A stretch of DNA of 64,000 nucleotides, taken from the NCBI GenBank assembly GCA_965205545.1, contig OZ242170.1, forward strand, positions 434,001-498,000, in the 5' to 3' direction. The notes under the pieces are model-generated. The model saw only the letters and a program-made list of their open reading frames with translations, was not told the DNA's origin and ran no database searches. Shown here one piece after another: positions 55,910-64,000 of this stretch. The position numbers and the translations under genes are program-made. Origin of the DNA: Bin55 sp965205545 (GTDB taxonomy: Bacteria; Pseudomonadota; Gammaproteobacteria; Pseudomonadales; Azotimanducaceae). How positions within the stretch are numbered: the stretch's first letter is position 1; each line of letters begins with the position of its first letter.

Positions 55910-56873
55910 TCAATATCTGGCGCGAATTGCAATTGCCATTTTTCTCGCTGTTGCCGGTGTCGCCCATGCTGATGAAGTCGTGTTCAAGAATGGTGATCGC
56001 ATATCTGGAGACCTGCAAAGCGTCGCGGGGGAGACAGTCACAATTAGGACTTCCTATGCGGGTATTGTCTTCGTAAACAAAGCCGAAGTTGAGCACATTG
56101 TGACAGATGTGCCGTTTGTCGTTGTCTCTAAGCAGGACGGCGAAAAGACGGTCAAATTGGACGAGACGATATTGCTTGAGGATCTTGTCCAAGTTCGCGC
56201 TTCGAACAGTGTTGTTACGCAGATCGCGTCTTCGTGGGCAAAGCAGATCACATTTTCGCTTGCAGGAACTCAGGGCAATAGCACGACTCAGAACTACTCG
56301 ATACATGGTCAGTCTAGGTTAGTCCGCCCTCATGGAGAGCATCTATTGCGAATTGACTATTTGCGCGAGCAAGTCCTTGACGAAACTCGCAAGAACACCC
56401 TAGATGTCAAGTACGGAATTCGGTGGAATCGAGGTACTAAGTGGTTCAACACCGCAAACATGGACTACTTCCGCGATCCGCTGAAAGAGGTATCGTGGCG
56501 TGTATTGGTGGGCCTAGGGGGTGGAGCAAAGCTCTTCGATCAACCTCACCAGCACTTGTCGTTCGAAGCGGCGGCGAGTGGCGTATACGAGACACTGGAG
56601 AGTTTCAGCGAACTTTCTCCTGCTTTGAGAGTCGGATCAGACTACCGCAAATGGCTTTATGGAGGGCGTGTAGAGGCATACCAGAACAATCGCTTGCTAT
56701 GGATTACGCAGTCTGACAATGGCGTTTTGGATAGTTCGAGTGGAATTAGGTTAGCCCTGTCTGCACAGTTCAACTTCGATATGCGGGCAACAATTCAGTA
56801 TGAGACGCACCCGGCGGAAGGTGTACGAAATACGGACTTGACATACTCGTTCGGCATCGGGGTTGTGTTTTGA
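55899..56873 (+). CDS. DUF481 outer-membrane protein
   Basis: A 324-residue secreted protein. Signal peptide at 1-24 with cleavage after VAHA. Then a domain with VVFKNGDRISGDL, and a C-terminal beta-barrel of the DUF481 type with WNRGTKWFNTANMDYFRD and an ending SFGIGVVF, where the terminal aromatic residue is the usual outer-membrane signal. The start overlaps the end of the DUF815 gene. Function is unknown. Confidence 0.88.
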   Translation: MAINQYLARIAIAIFLAVAGVAHADEVVFKNGDRISGDLQSVAGETVTIRTSYAGIVFVNKAEVEHIVTDVPFVVVSKQDGEKTVKLDETILLEDLVQVRASNSVVTQIASSWAKQITFSLAGTQGNSTTQNYSIHGQSRLVRPHGEHLLRIDYLREQVLDETRKNTLDVKYGIRWNRGTKWFNTANMDYFRDPLKEVSWRVLVGLGGGAKLFDQPHQHLSFEAAASGVYETLESFSELSPALRVGSDYRKWLYGGRVEAYQNNRLLWITQSDNGVLDSSSGIRLALSAQFNFDMRATIQYETHPAEGVRNTDLTYSFGIGVVF

Positions 56874-56923
56874 TCCAATAGTCGTTGACCTTGCATTGCA
56901 AAATCGTAAAATGCTCGCCCAAC

Positions 56924-56999
56924 GTCCCCTTCGTCTAGTGGCCCAGGACACTGGGTTTTCATCCCAGCAACAGGGGTTCGACTCCCCTAGGGGACGCCA
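56924..56999 (+). tRNA. tRNA-Glu (anticodon UUC)
   Basis: A 76-base cloverleaf: acceptor GTCCCCT pairs with AGGGGAC, discriminator G and encoded CCA at 56997-56999. Anticodon arm CTGGG-TTTTCAT-CCCAG gives anticodon TTC (UUC, Glu). T arm CAGGGGTTCGACTCCCC follows. The sequence closely matches the proteobacterial tRNA-Glu pattern. No integrase gene is adjacent. Confidence 0.97.
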
Positions 57000-57078
57000 C
57001 CTTCTAAGAAATTCCCTCCAAGTGGAGACTCGACGCACGACAATCCACCGCAATCGGGCAAGCTGAACGGAGTCTAAT

Positions 57079-60000
57079 GTGGGTAGGGCGCATGCCAAGT
57101 TCGTTCGGCCTTGGATCATTGTCTTTTTCCTGTGTTGTTTGAATTGCGGTTGCAGTCGAGATATACCCCAAGACCTCATTGAGATGAATGACAGAGGCGT
57201 TGCTCAAATGGGGCAGTTTGATTATGAGGCTGCACATCGAACATTCGCCCAATTGGTCGACGAGCGACCAGATTGGTTAGAGGCCCGAATAAATCTAGCA
57301 ATCGCCACATTGAATCGGCAAGAGGAAGGTGACGAACGCAAGTCCTTGGAGATTCTAGCCTCTGTCCTTAGTGAACATCCGGACAATGCGCGAGCTCTCT
57401 ATACATCAGGCGTCATTTCTTTCCATCTAGGAGAGACCGATAGCGCCCTCGACTATTTCACACGAACGGTGGAGTTGGACCCTCAAGATGCTTTTGCTTC
57501 CTATTTTCTGGGCCAAACGCACCTACAAATGCAACAACACCAAGAGGCGCAACGCTGGCTGCTACGATCCATCGAACTTGATCCCTACCTAACGAGCGGA
57601 TATTGGGCGGCCAATCAGGCTTCTAGGCGATTGGGCGAAATTGATTTGGCTGACGAGCTGGTTACAACCTACAACAGACTTAAGGCAAATCCGGCAGCAC
57701 GCACGGCATCCATCGCTTACCTGAAAATGGGTCCGAAAGCCGAAGCGCAATCCTTGACTGTGCAACCCTCAGTTTCCCTTCAACAACCGATGGGAAAGGT
57801 ATTCGGTGAACCAATCACATTGGATACTGTTGATGCAAAAAACGTTGATATAGCGGTTTTTATATCAGGAATCTCGAATTCTGTTGATCTTTTCTTGTCG
57901 GGCGAGGACGCTATCGTGTGGTCCAAAGCAGATCTGCAAACTGCCGATCTGCAGTTGCGTAGCTCAATTGCTTTGAACGGAGTTCGCTCCATGTTAGTCG
58001 GCGACTTGGACAACGACACCAAGACAGATTTGGTTTTGTGCGGTTCCCAAGGAATCCATTGGACGCCCATTGAAGAAGCCACTGACTCAGATCAATTGCT
58101 TCCCGAGTTGCTTGGAGAACACTCCTGTTTTGCGGCGGCCCTCATTGATGCGGACCACGATGGTGATCTGGACGTTGTGTATTCGCGGAATCGTGGCGTG
58201 TATCAACTAACAAACTTACGGGACGAAGGCTCGAACTTTTCTGAAGTTGTCCTGTTGGAAGGTGACTATGACTCAACTGTAACGTCCCTAATCGCGTCTG
58301 ACATAGACTCGGATCGCGACATTGACTTGCTACTTCTGCATGAAGACTTCAGTTTAGTAGGGCTTAGAAATGATCGAACATGGAACTTCTCAACCTTCGG
58401 TGGAATGGGTGAAGCCATATCCGAATTAGTGCTAAATGCAGTTGCGGGCGATATTGATGCGGATGGATATCCCGATATTGTGTATTCCACTCCAGACTCT
58501 CGAATAGCAACAGCGTCCTTCGATGGCACGAATTGGCGGAAAAACGAACTAGGTAGTCTAGAAAGATTGCTCAATGCTGAAGAATCGGCAATGGCAGACG
58601 CAGTCATATCGGAATTGTCTCTTGCCGACATAACTGGCGATGGACAAATGGAACTGCTGGTAACCACAAAGGGATACGTCTACGCCTTCTATTTGAACTC
58701 GTTGAAGGTTGCCGCGACCATTGCAATGCCAGACCTTATTTCTGCTATTCCCGTATACATCGACGAAAGCTCGGGTCCAGGATTGTTGACTCTAAGCGCC
58801 GAGGGACTACAAGTCGTTCCTCCGGGTTCAGGCAGATTCAATTTTTTGGCCATTGATCCCGTTGGAGAACGTGACTCGAGTCAAATGCGAAGCAACTCAT
58901 CTGGAATTGGCACGCGAGTGAAACTGCGCCATGGCGGCATGTGGTCAATTCAAGATCGAATTGACAGCCATTCAGGTCCGCATCAAAGCCTCATGCCGCT
59001 AATGTTCGGAGTTAGCGGCAACGCAACTGCAAACAACGTTGTGTTGGAGTGGTCGGATGGTGTGTTCCAGACGGAGCTTGATCTCGAAGCGAGTACCTTT
59101 CACAGATTGCAAGAAACAGAGCGTCAGTTGGCTAGCTGCCCCGTAATCTTCGTGTGGGATGGAACGGAGTTTGCTTTTGTGTCCGATGTGTTGGGAGTAG
59201 GGGGATTGGGATTCTTTGTCTCGCCTAATAGTTATGCAACTCCACGCCCAATCGAACGGTACCTGCTGCAACCCGGCATGCTGCAAGCTCGCAATGAGCG
59301 ATATGCCGTGAAAATTGCTGAACCAATGGAAGAAACGCTATATCTGGATTCAGGGTTTTTAGAGGTCGTAGACTTGCCAGTAGGGTGGGGCTTGACAATC
59401 GACGAGCGAATGGCTACATCCGGTCCAAACGCAACAGGCAGATTGATCACTTTTCGCGACGAAACCATTCCGAGTCGTGCCACGGCGAAAAACGACATCA
59501 ATATCACAGACAAAATCCTTCAGCGAGACTACGTGGCGCCGGATCCAGGCATCCTGGATCATCGATTCATTGGTCGATTGCAAGACGACTACTCAATAAC
59601 CCTGTGGTTTGACAAGCCGATACCTACACAGGATCAAGTGCTTGTTGCTGATGGTTGGATCGAGTACCCCTATTCGCAAACCGCCTTCAGCGCGTGGCAG
59701 GCAGGCGCAGAGTACAACCCTCCAACTCTTGAAGCACTAGACGAGCATGGCCATTGGACTGTAATTGCCGAATCATTTGGTTATCCGGCTGGAATGCCCA
59801 GGGAGATGGCATTTCCATTGCCAGACTTGCCGGAACGCACAGTTGCTCTCAGAATTTCCACCAACTTGGAAATTTACTGGGATCGTTTGCGACTAGTGAC
59901 CGAAGAGTCGCCTCCCGAAGATATGATTGTCCAGAGGCTTGTACCCATTGATGCGAGTGTTCAACGAACGGGGTTTGCAAGACGTACTACCGGCAAACAG

Positions 60001-60363
60001 CGACTGCCACACTACGACTACACCGCACGGTCGACGTATTGGGATGCCAAGTATCAGGAGGGAACCTACACCAGCTATGGCAACGTATTGAATCTGGTCA
60101 AGGAGACTGACGGAGCTGTCGGCATTATCGGCAGCGGCGAGGAAATACATTTGGAGTTTCCACTCGCATCCCCTCGACTTCCAAGCCATCAGAGACTCTA
60201 CATACTCGAATTCCGTGGTTGGGCACGCGACATGGATCTCTACACGAAACATGGGGAAACCGTCGAACCGTTGCCTTGGCTCGAAGAACTTGAACTAGAT
60301 CAACGGAAGAGAGTGCAGCAACTGCACGATCAATACAACGTGCGATTCGAACAGGGACTCTGA
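57079..60363 (+). CDS. Large TPR / FG-GAP / UnbV (CRTAC1-like) secreted or lipid-anchored protein
   Basis: A 1094-residue protein from GTG 57079. N-terminal signal with a cysteine run (FFLCCLNCGCSRD), perhaps a lipoprotein signal although the lipobox is poor. TPR repeats at about 35-200. FG-GAP/VCBS calcium-binding-like repeats at about 300-560 (VGDLDNDTKTDLVL, IDADHDGDLDVVY, IDSDRDIDLLLL, DIDADGYPDIVYS, ITGDGQMELLV). An ASPIC/UnbV segment (GIGTRVKLRHGG). Then a long unrecognised C-terminal domain (about 690-1094) starting CPVIFVWDG. No neighbouring gene shares its function. Confidence 0.8.
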   Translation: MGRAHAKFVRPWIIVFFLCCLNCGCSRDIPQDLIEMNDRGVAQMGQFDYEAAHRTFAQLVDERPDWLEARINLAIATLNRQEEGDERKSLEILASVLSEHPDNARALYTSGVISFHLGETDSALDYFTRTVELDPQDAFASYFLGQTHLQMQQHQEAQRWLLRSIELDPYLTSGYWAANQASRRLGEIDLADELVTTYNRLKANPAARTASIAYLKMGPKAEAQSLTVQPSVSLQQPMGKVFGEPITLDTVDAKNVDIAVFISGISNSVDLFLSGEDAIVWSKADLQTADLQLRSSIALNGVRSMLVGDLDNDTKTDLVLCGSQGIHWTPIEEATDSDQLLPELLGEHSCFAAALIDADHDGDLDVVYSRNRGVYQLTNLRDEGSNFSEVVLLEGDYDSTVTSLIASDIDSDRDIDLLLLHEDFSLVGLRNDRTWNFSTFGGMGEAISELVLNAVAGDIDADGYPDIVYSTPDSRIATASFDGTNWRKNELGSLERLLNAEESAMADAVISELSLADITGDGQMELLVTTKGYVYAFYLNSLKVAATIAMPDLISAIPVYIDESSGPGLLTLSAEGLQVVPPGSGRFNFLAIDPVGERDSSQMRSNSSGIGTRVKLRHGGMWSIQDRIDSHSGPHQSLMPLMFGVSGNATANNVVLEWSDGVFQTELDLEASTFHRLQETERQLASCPVIFVWDGTEFAFVSDVLGVGGLGFFVSPNSYATPRPIERYLLQPGMLQARNERYAVKIAEPMEETLYLDSGFLEVVDLPVGWGLTIDERMATSGPNATGRLITFRDETIPSRATAKNDINITDKILQRDYVAPDPGILDHRFIGRLQDDYSITLWFDKPIPTQDQVLVADGWIEYPYSQTAFSAWQAGAEYNPPTLEALDEHGHWTVIAESFGYPAGMPREMAFPLPDLPERTVALRISTNLEIYWDRLRLVTEESPPEDMIVQRLVPIDASVQRTGFARRTTGKQRLPHYDYTARSTYWDAKYQEGTYTSYGNVLNLVKETDGAVGIIGSGEEIHLEFPLASPRLPSHQRLYILEFRGWARDMDLYTKHGETVEPLPWLEELELDQRKRVQQLHDQYNVRFEQGL

Positions 60364-60367
60364 ACTA

Positions 60368-60392
60368 GCGTAGCTCACTCTAAACGCTACGC
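60368..60392 (+). terminator. Hairpin after the TPR/FG-GAP gene
   Basis: GCGTAGC (60368-60374) pairs with GCTACGC (60386-60392) around an 11-base loop, starting 5 bp past the stop at 60363. No T run follows directly, so the terminator assignment is moderate. Confidence 0.4.
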
Positions 60393-60457
60393 AGATAAAT
60401 TAGTTCGAAATATGCCCTTTTTGTCGCCAAAACAGGCTAGTTGAACCGCAATCTAAC

Positions 60458-61045
60458 TTAACGCAATTCATCAGCAGTTAGCACACCATCGCTGTTCTTG
60501 TCTGCACCGTTGAATCGTTTTTCAAGGCGCTGCTTTAGGCTCTCGTTGCTTGCTTGGCCAGCGGTGTCTGCTCCCTCTGCTCGGGACATTCGGCCCTGCA
60601 ACCGGCGCATGAATCCATCCGTGAATTCCTCAAGGCTGACTTCTTCATCGTCGTCCGCATCCAATGCTTCGAACATTCGTTCCCTGTTCATATTGCTTTC
60701 GTCGCTAGATGCCTGGCGTGCCTCAGAGATCTCTTCGATTGTCCACATGTCGTCGCTGTTCGTATCAACCACATCGAATCTTTCGCTGATTGCTTTGCGT
60801 AGCTCTTCCGCGTCGGTGGGCGAAGTTCTGCTTTGCTCTAAACGCTGATTTTCTCTTAGGCCTTTCACAGTGTGGGCGACATATTCGCGTCGGCTGACTT
60901 TTCCGTCGCCATCCGAATCCATAGCGGCAAACTCATCCTCAATGATTTGTTCTCTGTCAGGTTCTCGTTCATTCTCTTCTGCTATGGCCCATGTCGCGAT
61001 TAAGCCAAGGACAAGCAAACATGCGTACTTTGATAGATTCTTCAT
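60458..61045 (-). CDS. Periplasmic EF-hand calcium-binding protein
   Basis: A 195-residue protein: signal peptide at 1-22 (cleavage after AIA) and four EF-hand loops, DSDGDGKVSRRE (43-54), DTNSDDMWTIEE (94-105), DADDDEEVSLEE (129-140) and DKNSDGVLTADE (182-193). A low-complexity charged region lies between. Secreted four-loop EF-hand proteins of this sort are common in marine and environmental bacteria, with roles in calcium sensing that are mostly unproven. It ends convergently with the preceding gene. Confidence 0.85.
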   Translation of the reverse strand: MKNLSKYACLLVLGLIATWAIAEENEREPDREQIIEDEFAAMDSDGDGKVSRREYVAHTVKGLRENQRLEQSRTSPTDAEELRKAISERFDVVDTNSDDMWTIEEISEARQASSDESNMNRERMFEALDADDDEEVSLEEFTDGFMRRLQGRMSRAEGADTAGQASNESLKQRLEKRFNGADKNSDGVLTADELR

Positions 61046-61229
61046 TCGGAAAAACGCCCAGTGAAGGTGAGTAAGGCGTTTGAATTATACGCCCCTAATT
61101 TGCATAAATTTCTTGATGCACGGAGCAGTGGGAATCCATATTTCTAGTTGTGTTGGCGTCCGCTCGGTTGAAATCTCGAACCGATAGTTCGGGAGTTCAT
61201 TGGACGGCATGCTACATTGAGATACTGGT

Positions 61230-62207
61230 ATGGCATACGTGAGCGAACTAGTGACCAGCAAAACGTTTAACCAGCCTCTTTCGGGCAACGACATGGCGCG
61301 GTTTGGAGGCCCCTCAACGTTCATGCGATTGCCGGAAGGCAGCGATTTTGAAGAAGCCGATGCAGCCATAGTCGGTGTTCCTTTTGACATTGCGACATCA
61401 AACAGACCTGGAGCTCGTCTTGCACCTAGAGAAATACGCGATGAATCGCGTTTATTGAGACCATACAACATGGCAACTGGCGCCATGCCGTTTGACTCAA
61501 TCCAGATTGCCGACTTTGGCGATGTTCCGATCAATACTTACAGCATCGAAAAGAGCACTCAAATTATTGAAGACTACTATCGCCGTCTGTATGAGAGTAG
61601 GTGTGTGCCCTTCACGATAGGCGGTGATCACTCGATCGCGTTGCCAATACTCCGCGCTGCTAAGAGACAACATGGTCCTGTCGCATTGGTTCATGTCGAC
61701 GCGCATGCCGATTGCAATGAATCAATGTTTGGTGAGAAATACACCCACGGAACGCCGTTTCGGCGAGCGGTTGAGGAAGAATTGCTGGATTGTGAGAAAG
61801 TTACTCAAATTGGGCTTCGAGGAACTGGCTATGATCCGAGCGACTTTGATTGGTCGAGAGAACAAGGATTCGTTGTCATCGAGGCCGATGAGTGTTGGCA
61901 CCGTTCTCTGCAATCAGCAATGGATGAATTGCGCGCAAGGGTTGGAGCATGCCCAACTTACGTGAGCTTGGATATCGATGGGCTCGACCCATCCTGTGCG
62001 CCTGGCACCGGCACCCCTGAACCCGGTGGACTCACCACAACTCAAGCTCTTGAGATCATTCGTGGATGTCGTGGATTAGACATTATTGGCGCCGATGTAG
62101 TGGAGGTAGCCCCACCTTTTGACCTCTCCCGAAATACTTCGTTATTGGCGGCAAACCTGCTCTATGAAATGATTTGTATCCATCCTAAGGTTCGCTACAG
62201 GTTGTAA
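61230..62207 (+). CDS. speB: Agmatinase / arginase-family ureohydrolase
   Basis: Manganese-dependent ureohydrolase, 325 residues. Metal motifs: GGDHSIALP, HVDAHADCNE and SLDIDGLDPSCAPGTGTPEPGG, followed by GADVVEVAPPFD. The family converts agmatine to putrescine plus urea; guanidinobutyrase or other ureohydrolase activity cannot be excluded. ATG 61230 is the first plausible start. No arginine decarboxylase is adjacent; the group II decarboxylase at 4120 is unrelated. Confidence 0.92.
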   Translation: MAYVSELVTSKTFNQPLSGNDMARFGGPSTFMRLPEGSDFEEADAAIVGVPFDIATSNRPGARLAPREIRDESRLLRPYNMATGAMPFDSIQIADFGDVPINTYSIEKSTQIIEDYYRRLYESRCVPFTIGGDHSIALPILRAAKRQHGPVALVHVDAHADCNESMFGEKYTHGTPFRRAVEEELLDCEKVTQIGLRGTGYDPSDFDWSREQGFVVIEADECWHRSLQSAMDELRARVGACPTYVSLDIDGLDPSCAPGTGTPEPGGLTTTQALEIIRGCRGLDIIGADVVEVAPPFDLSRNTSLLAANLLYEMICIHPKVRYRL

Positions 62208-62349
62208 GTGCAAGGGTGTTGTTAAGGAAACGCTGCAGCAGGCAACACTGGACTAGAGCTGTCGCTAGTCCCCCTAAACGTGCAAATGGATCTAGGGCGG
62301 TGTCCGGTGCAAAATGAGTTTTCCAGAGAGTGGCAAGGGCGCTCAAAAA

Positions 62350-62796
62350 TCACTTTTGTTGTTTTTCTGACGAAAGCTCTAGTGCACGATGGTCGTCAAG
62401 TGCATCCATGAGTATTTGCAGCTCACGTGGAATCGATACATCGCTTGTTTCGCCTTCTGCCAGATCAAGACGCCTAATCTCATACTCGTCAGGGTCAACC
62501 ACATATCGCAGGATGTCATTGGCAGTTTGGGAAGAGGGATGAATGGCAATAATGGAATATCTCTCGTGTAGTGCGATGTATCGTTCACGTTGTTGCGTAT
62601 CTGCGAACAGACTGTTTTCTCGCTCTTCTATTGATTGTGCAATAAGAGACAAGGTCTCGGCCTCGCTTTGAATCTGAAGCCCGTCAGTAACGGATTGCCT
62701 AGGGAAGAGAGAATTGCATCCTGACAGTGTCACGGCGCCGAGGCTGCACAAGAGCAGCAACAGCACAAATTGGAGATTTCTCTTGGTTAGTGAGTG
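62350..62796 (-). CDS. Predicted lipoprotein of unknown function
   Basis: From GTG 62796 a 148-residue protein with a signal peptide and lipobox LSGC (Cys28), then a helical region (about 40-100) that includes AETLSLIAQSIEEREN and a DPDEYEIRRLDLAEGE segment. A longer frame runs to 62847; its extra residues are not signal-like. I do not recognise a family. It precedes the ABC permease end region on the opposite side, with about 100 bp between. Confidence 0.65.
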   Translation of the reverse strand, partial: HSLTKRNLQFVLLLLLCSLGAVTLSGCNSLFPRQSVTDGLQIQSEAETLSLIAQSIEERENSLFADTQQRERYIALHERYSIIAIHPSSQTANDILRYVVDPDEYEIRRLDLAEGETSDVSIPRELQILMDALDDHRALELSSEKQQK

Positions 62797-62904
62797 CACG
62801 ATCTTGCAATGTGTGTTAGCACATTTGCTAATTCTATTGCCACACACTCCATGGGATATTTGAAGATCCCGATCGATGTGTCGGTATGAGTCAGAGCACT
62901 CGCG

Positions 62905-63999
62905 CTAATCCGGCGCACTCTCCATTCGCGACCCAATTAAGTTCGTGACGATCCAGAAAATCAGAATAAAGACGCTCATTCCCAAGACACTGCTACTTAG
63001 CGTTGTCACAGCAAGTGGCTCTCGAAACGAAAACTCCACAATTGATCGAGCTTCTGACACGGTCAGTCTTTTCTCTTGCAATGTAGAAGCCCCGATCGCA
63101 TGGAAGTAATCGCGGAAGAATTTTCGTACTTGATTTTGGAAACTCTCTGCACGCTCAAAGCCGGACCCCGATATTGCCTGCAACATGCGGAACGCCGCTG
63201 TCGAAGGTGAAGCAAACTGAATGGCGTTCAACAGTCTCAAATCGGCACTTAGTTCGTCTTGATATCGGTCTAGCAGAACTCCTACACGTTCATTGACGCT
63301 GGCATTGGACAAGTATGCTCTGCGATAGTAGTCAGAGAAATTTTCAACAGATTCTGGAAGTTCTGTCGCATGCTGCGCGATGAAAGCTTCTTCACGTTGG
63401 TCTAGAGTTTCCAAAGCGTCAGCCTCAGCAGCCCTGGCAATTGCCATCAATTGGACCTTTGATGGTGAAGCTGCAATAGTGGAGACAGCGAATTGGAGTA
63501 GAGCCGGCAACACTACAACAAGAGCAATCCAAACCGTCATCGCAGACAACGCCGCACTTAACGAATTTCGGCTGCAAGCAGCTACCAAAGCACAAAGCGT
63601 TACCCAGAACAACCAATACATCGCAATTGCTGCGCACCACCACACGAGACTCGCGCAGGTCGCCCAATTTAGCTCTCCTTCGACAATCGTGCCGACAATG
63701 GATGCAAGTAGCAGAACGGTCAGGGGTAGCAGCGAGCTATAGAAAACCCTTGACCACAACAATGAAACGGGCTTCACGCCATGCACCAACAAGATACGCA
63801 GGCTTCCGCGCTCGCGGTCCCTTGCGATGTGGTCGTAGTTCAAGAGGCAGAGCACAAGAGGCAACAAGACGACCACGACAAAGGTCAAGTCCAATCTGCC
63901 ATGCATTAGCGCCGTCGGTGCCTCGAGTTCGTAGCGTCGAAAAATGAGCGCCTCATTGCTAAAACCGTTGATCGTTCCTGCAGTCGGATACAAATCTTC
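62905..63999 (-). CDS. ABC-2 type transporter permease (DUF3526-like), 5' end missing
   Basis: At least 362 residues of a membrane protein with six or so transmembrane segments: one at about 35-52, then a cluster from about 85-165, and one near the C-terminus (about 335-355). Charged segments with RRYELEAPTALMHGRLDL and YDHIARDRERGSLRILLVHG resemble ABC-2 permeases of the DUF3526/NosY type. The frame is open to the window edge, so the true start and the partner ATPase are outside the window. Confidence 0.8.
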   Translation of the reverse strand, partial: EDLYPTAGTINGFSNEALIFRRYELEAPTALMHGRLDLTFVVVVLLPLVLCLLNYDHIARDRERGSLRILLVHGVKPVSLLWSRVFYSSLLPLTVLLLASIVGTIVEGELNWATCASLVWWCAAIAMYWLFWVTLCALVAACSRNSLSAALSAMTVWIALVVVLPALLQFAVSTIAASPSKVQLMAIARAAEADALETLDQREEAFIAQHATELPESVENFSDYYRRAYLSNASVNERVGVLLDRYQDELSADLRLLNAIQFASPSTAAFRMLQAISGSGFERAESFQNQVRKFFRDYFHAIGASTLQEKRLTVSEARSIVEFSFREPLAVTTLSSSVLGMSVFILIFWIVTNLIGSRMESAPD

Positions 64000-64000
64000 A

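Noticed and set aside
56924..56999. tRNA-Glu as an integration (attachment) site
   Set aside because: No integrase, no partial repeat of the tRNA 3' end and no island-like gene content was seen downstream.
1..64000. CRISPR arrays, insertion sequences, phage genes or defence systems
   Set aside because: Scanning both strands by eye, I saw no regularly spaced repeats, transposases, phage structural genes or recognisable defence modules (Vsr is a repair enzyme).

Overview
The window looks like the chromosome of a Gram-negative bacterium, most likely an uncultured gammaproteobacterium. It has outer-membrane and periplasmic proteins (a DUF481 barrel protein, a soluble lytic transglycosylase, CsiV, lipoproteins), a UUC tRNA-Glu with encoded CCA, a class-2 quinone-linked PyrD, and a run of lexA, topA, MTA/MTI phosphorylase, csiV, mfd and a ~490-residue GAPDH. 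From memory, that run resembles the topA-lexA-mfd-gap neighbourhood of Pseudomonas. I saw no phage, insertion sequence, integrase or CRISPR array. Genes are tightly packed: there are many ATGA-type couplings and three convergent pairs with overlapping 3' ends.

Layout. 1-5.5 kb: PepN (cut by the window edge), an SDR oxidoreductase and a PLP decarboxylase. 5.6-9.1 kb, minus strand: aldo/keto reductase, folE, an SbcD-like phosphoesterase and a GrdB/PrdB-like selenoprotein. The selenoprotein would be split into two ORFs by an in-frame UGA, but it has a well-placed hairpin downstream of that codon. 9.1-13.3 kb, minus strand: D-aminoacylase-type amidohydrolase, luciferase-like oxidoreductase, an orphan Vsr endonuclease and PPK2. 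13.5-20.4 kb, minus strand: a complete MoxR-DUF58-DUF4381-BatA-BatB/C-BatD ('aerotolerance') operon, with a one-base frameshift in moxR. 20.5-31.5 kb: pyrD, amt, ddl, S9 peptidase, GNAT, an outer-membrane protein, a glutaredoxin-like protein, tatD, slt, a universal stress protein and an unknown protein. 31.8-42.4 kb: topA, lexA, a MscS channel, hpt, MTI/MTA phosphorylase, csiV and mfd. 42.7-51.3 kb: an accessory block of a three-gene NADPH-linked 2-oxoacid:acceptor oxidoreductase, a Rieske oxygenase and a rifampicin-phosphotransferase-like enzyme. 51.5-64 kb: GAPDH, PutP-like symporter, DUF815 ATPase, DUF481 protein, tRNA-Glu, a very large TPR/FG-GAP/UnbV protein, an EF-hand protein, agmatinase, a lipoprotein and an ABC-2 permease cut by the window edge.

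The strongest finding is the selenoprotein at 6512-5658: Sec157 in a U-x-x-C motif, followed by a perfect 7-bp stem whose loop begins 17 nt after the UGA, the spacing I recall for E. coli fdhF. Other points worth following are the self-contained KorA/KorB plus GltD-ferredoxin module, the Rph-like enzyme, the moxR frameshift and a palindromic operator inside the lexA promoter. All functional names rest on motif recognition by eye; no database search was run.
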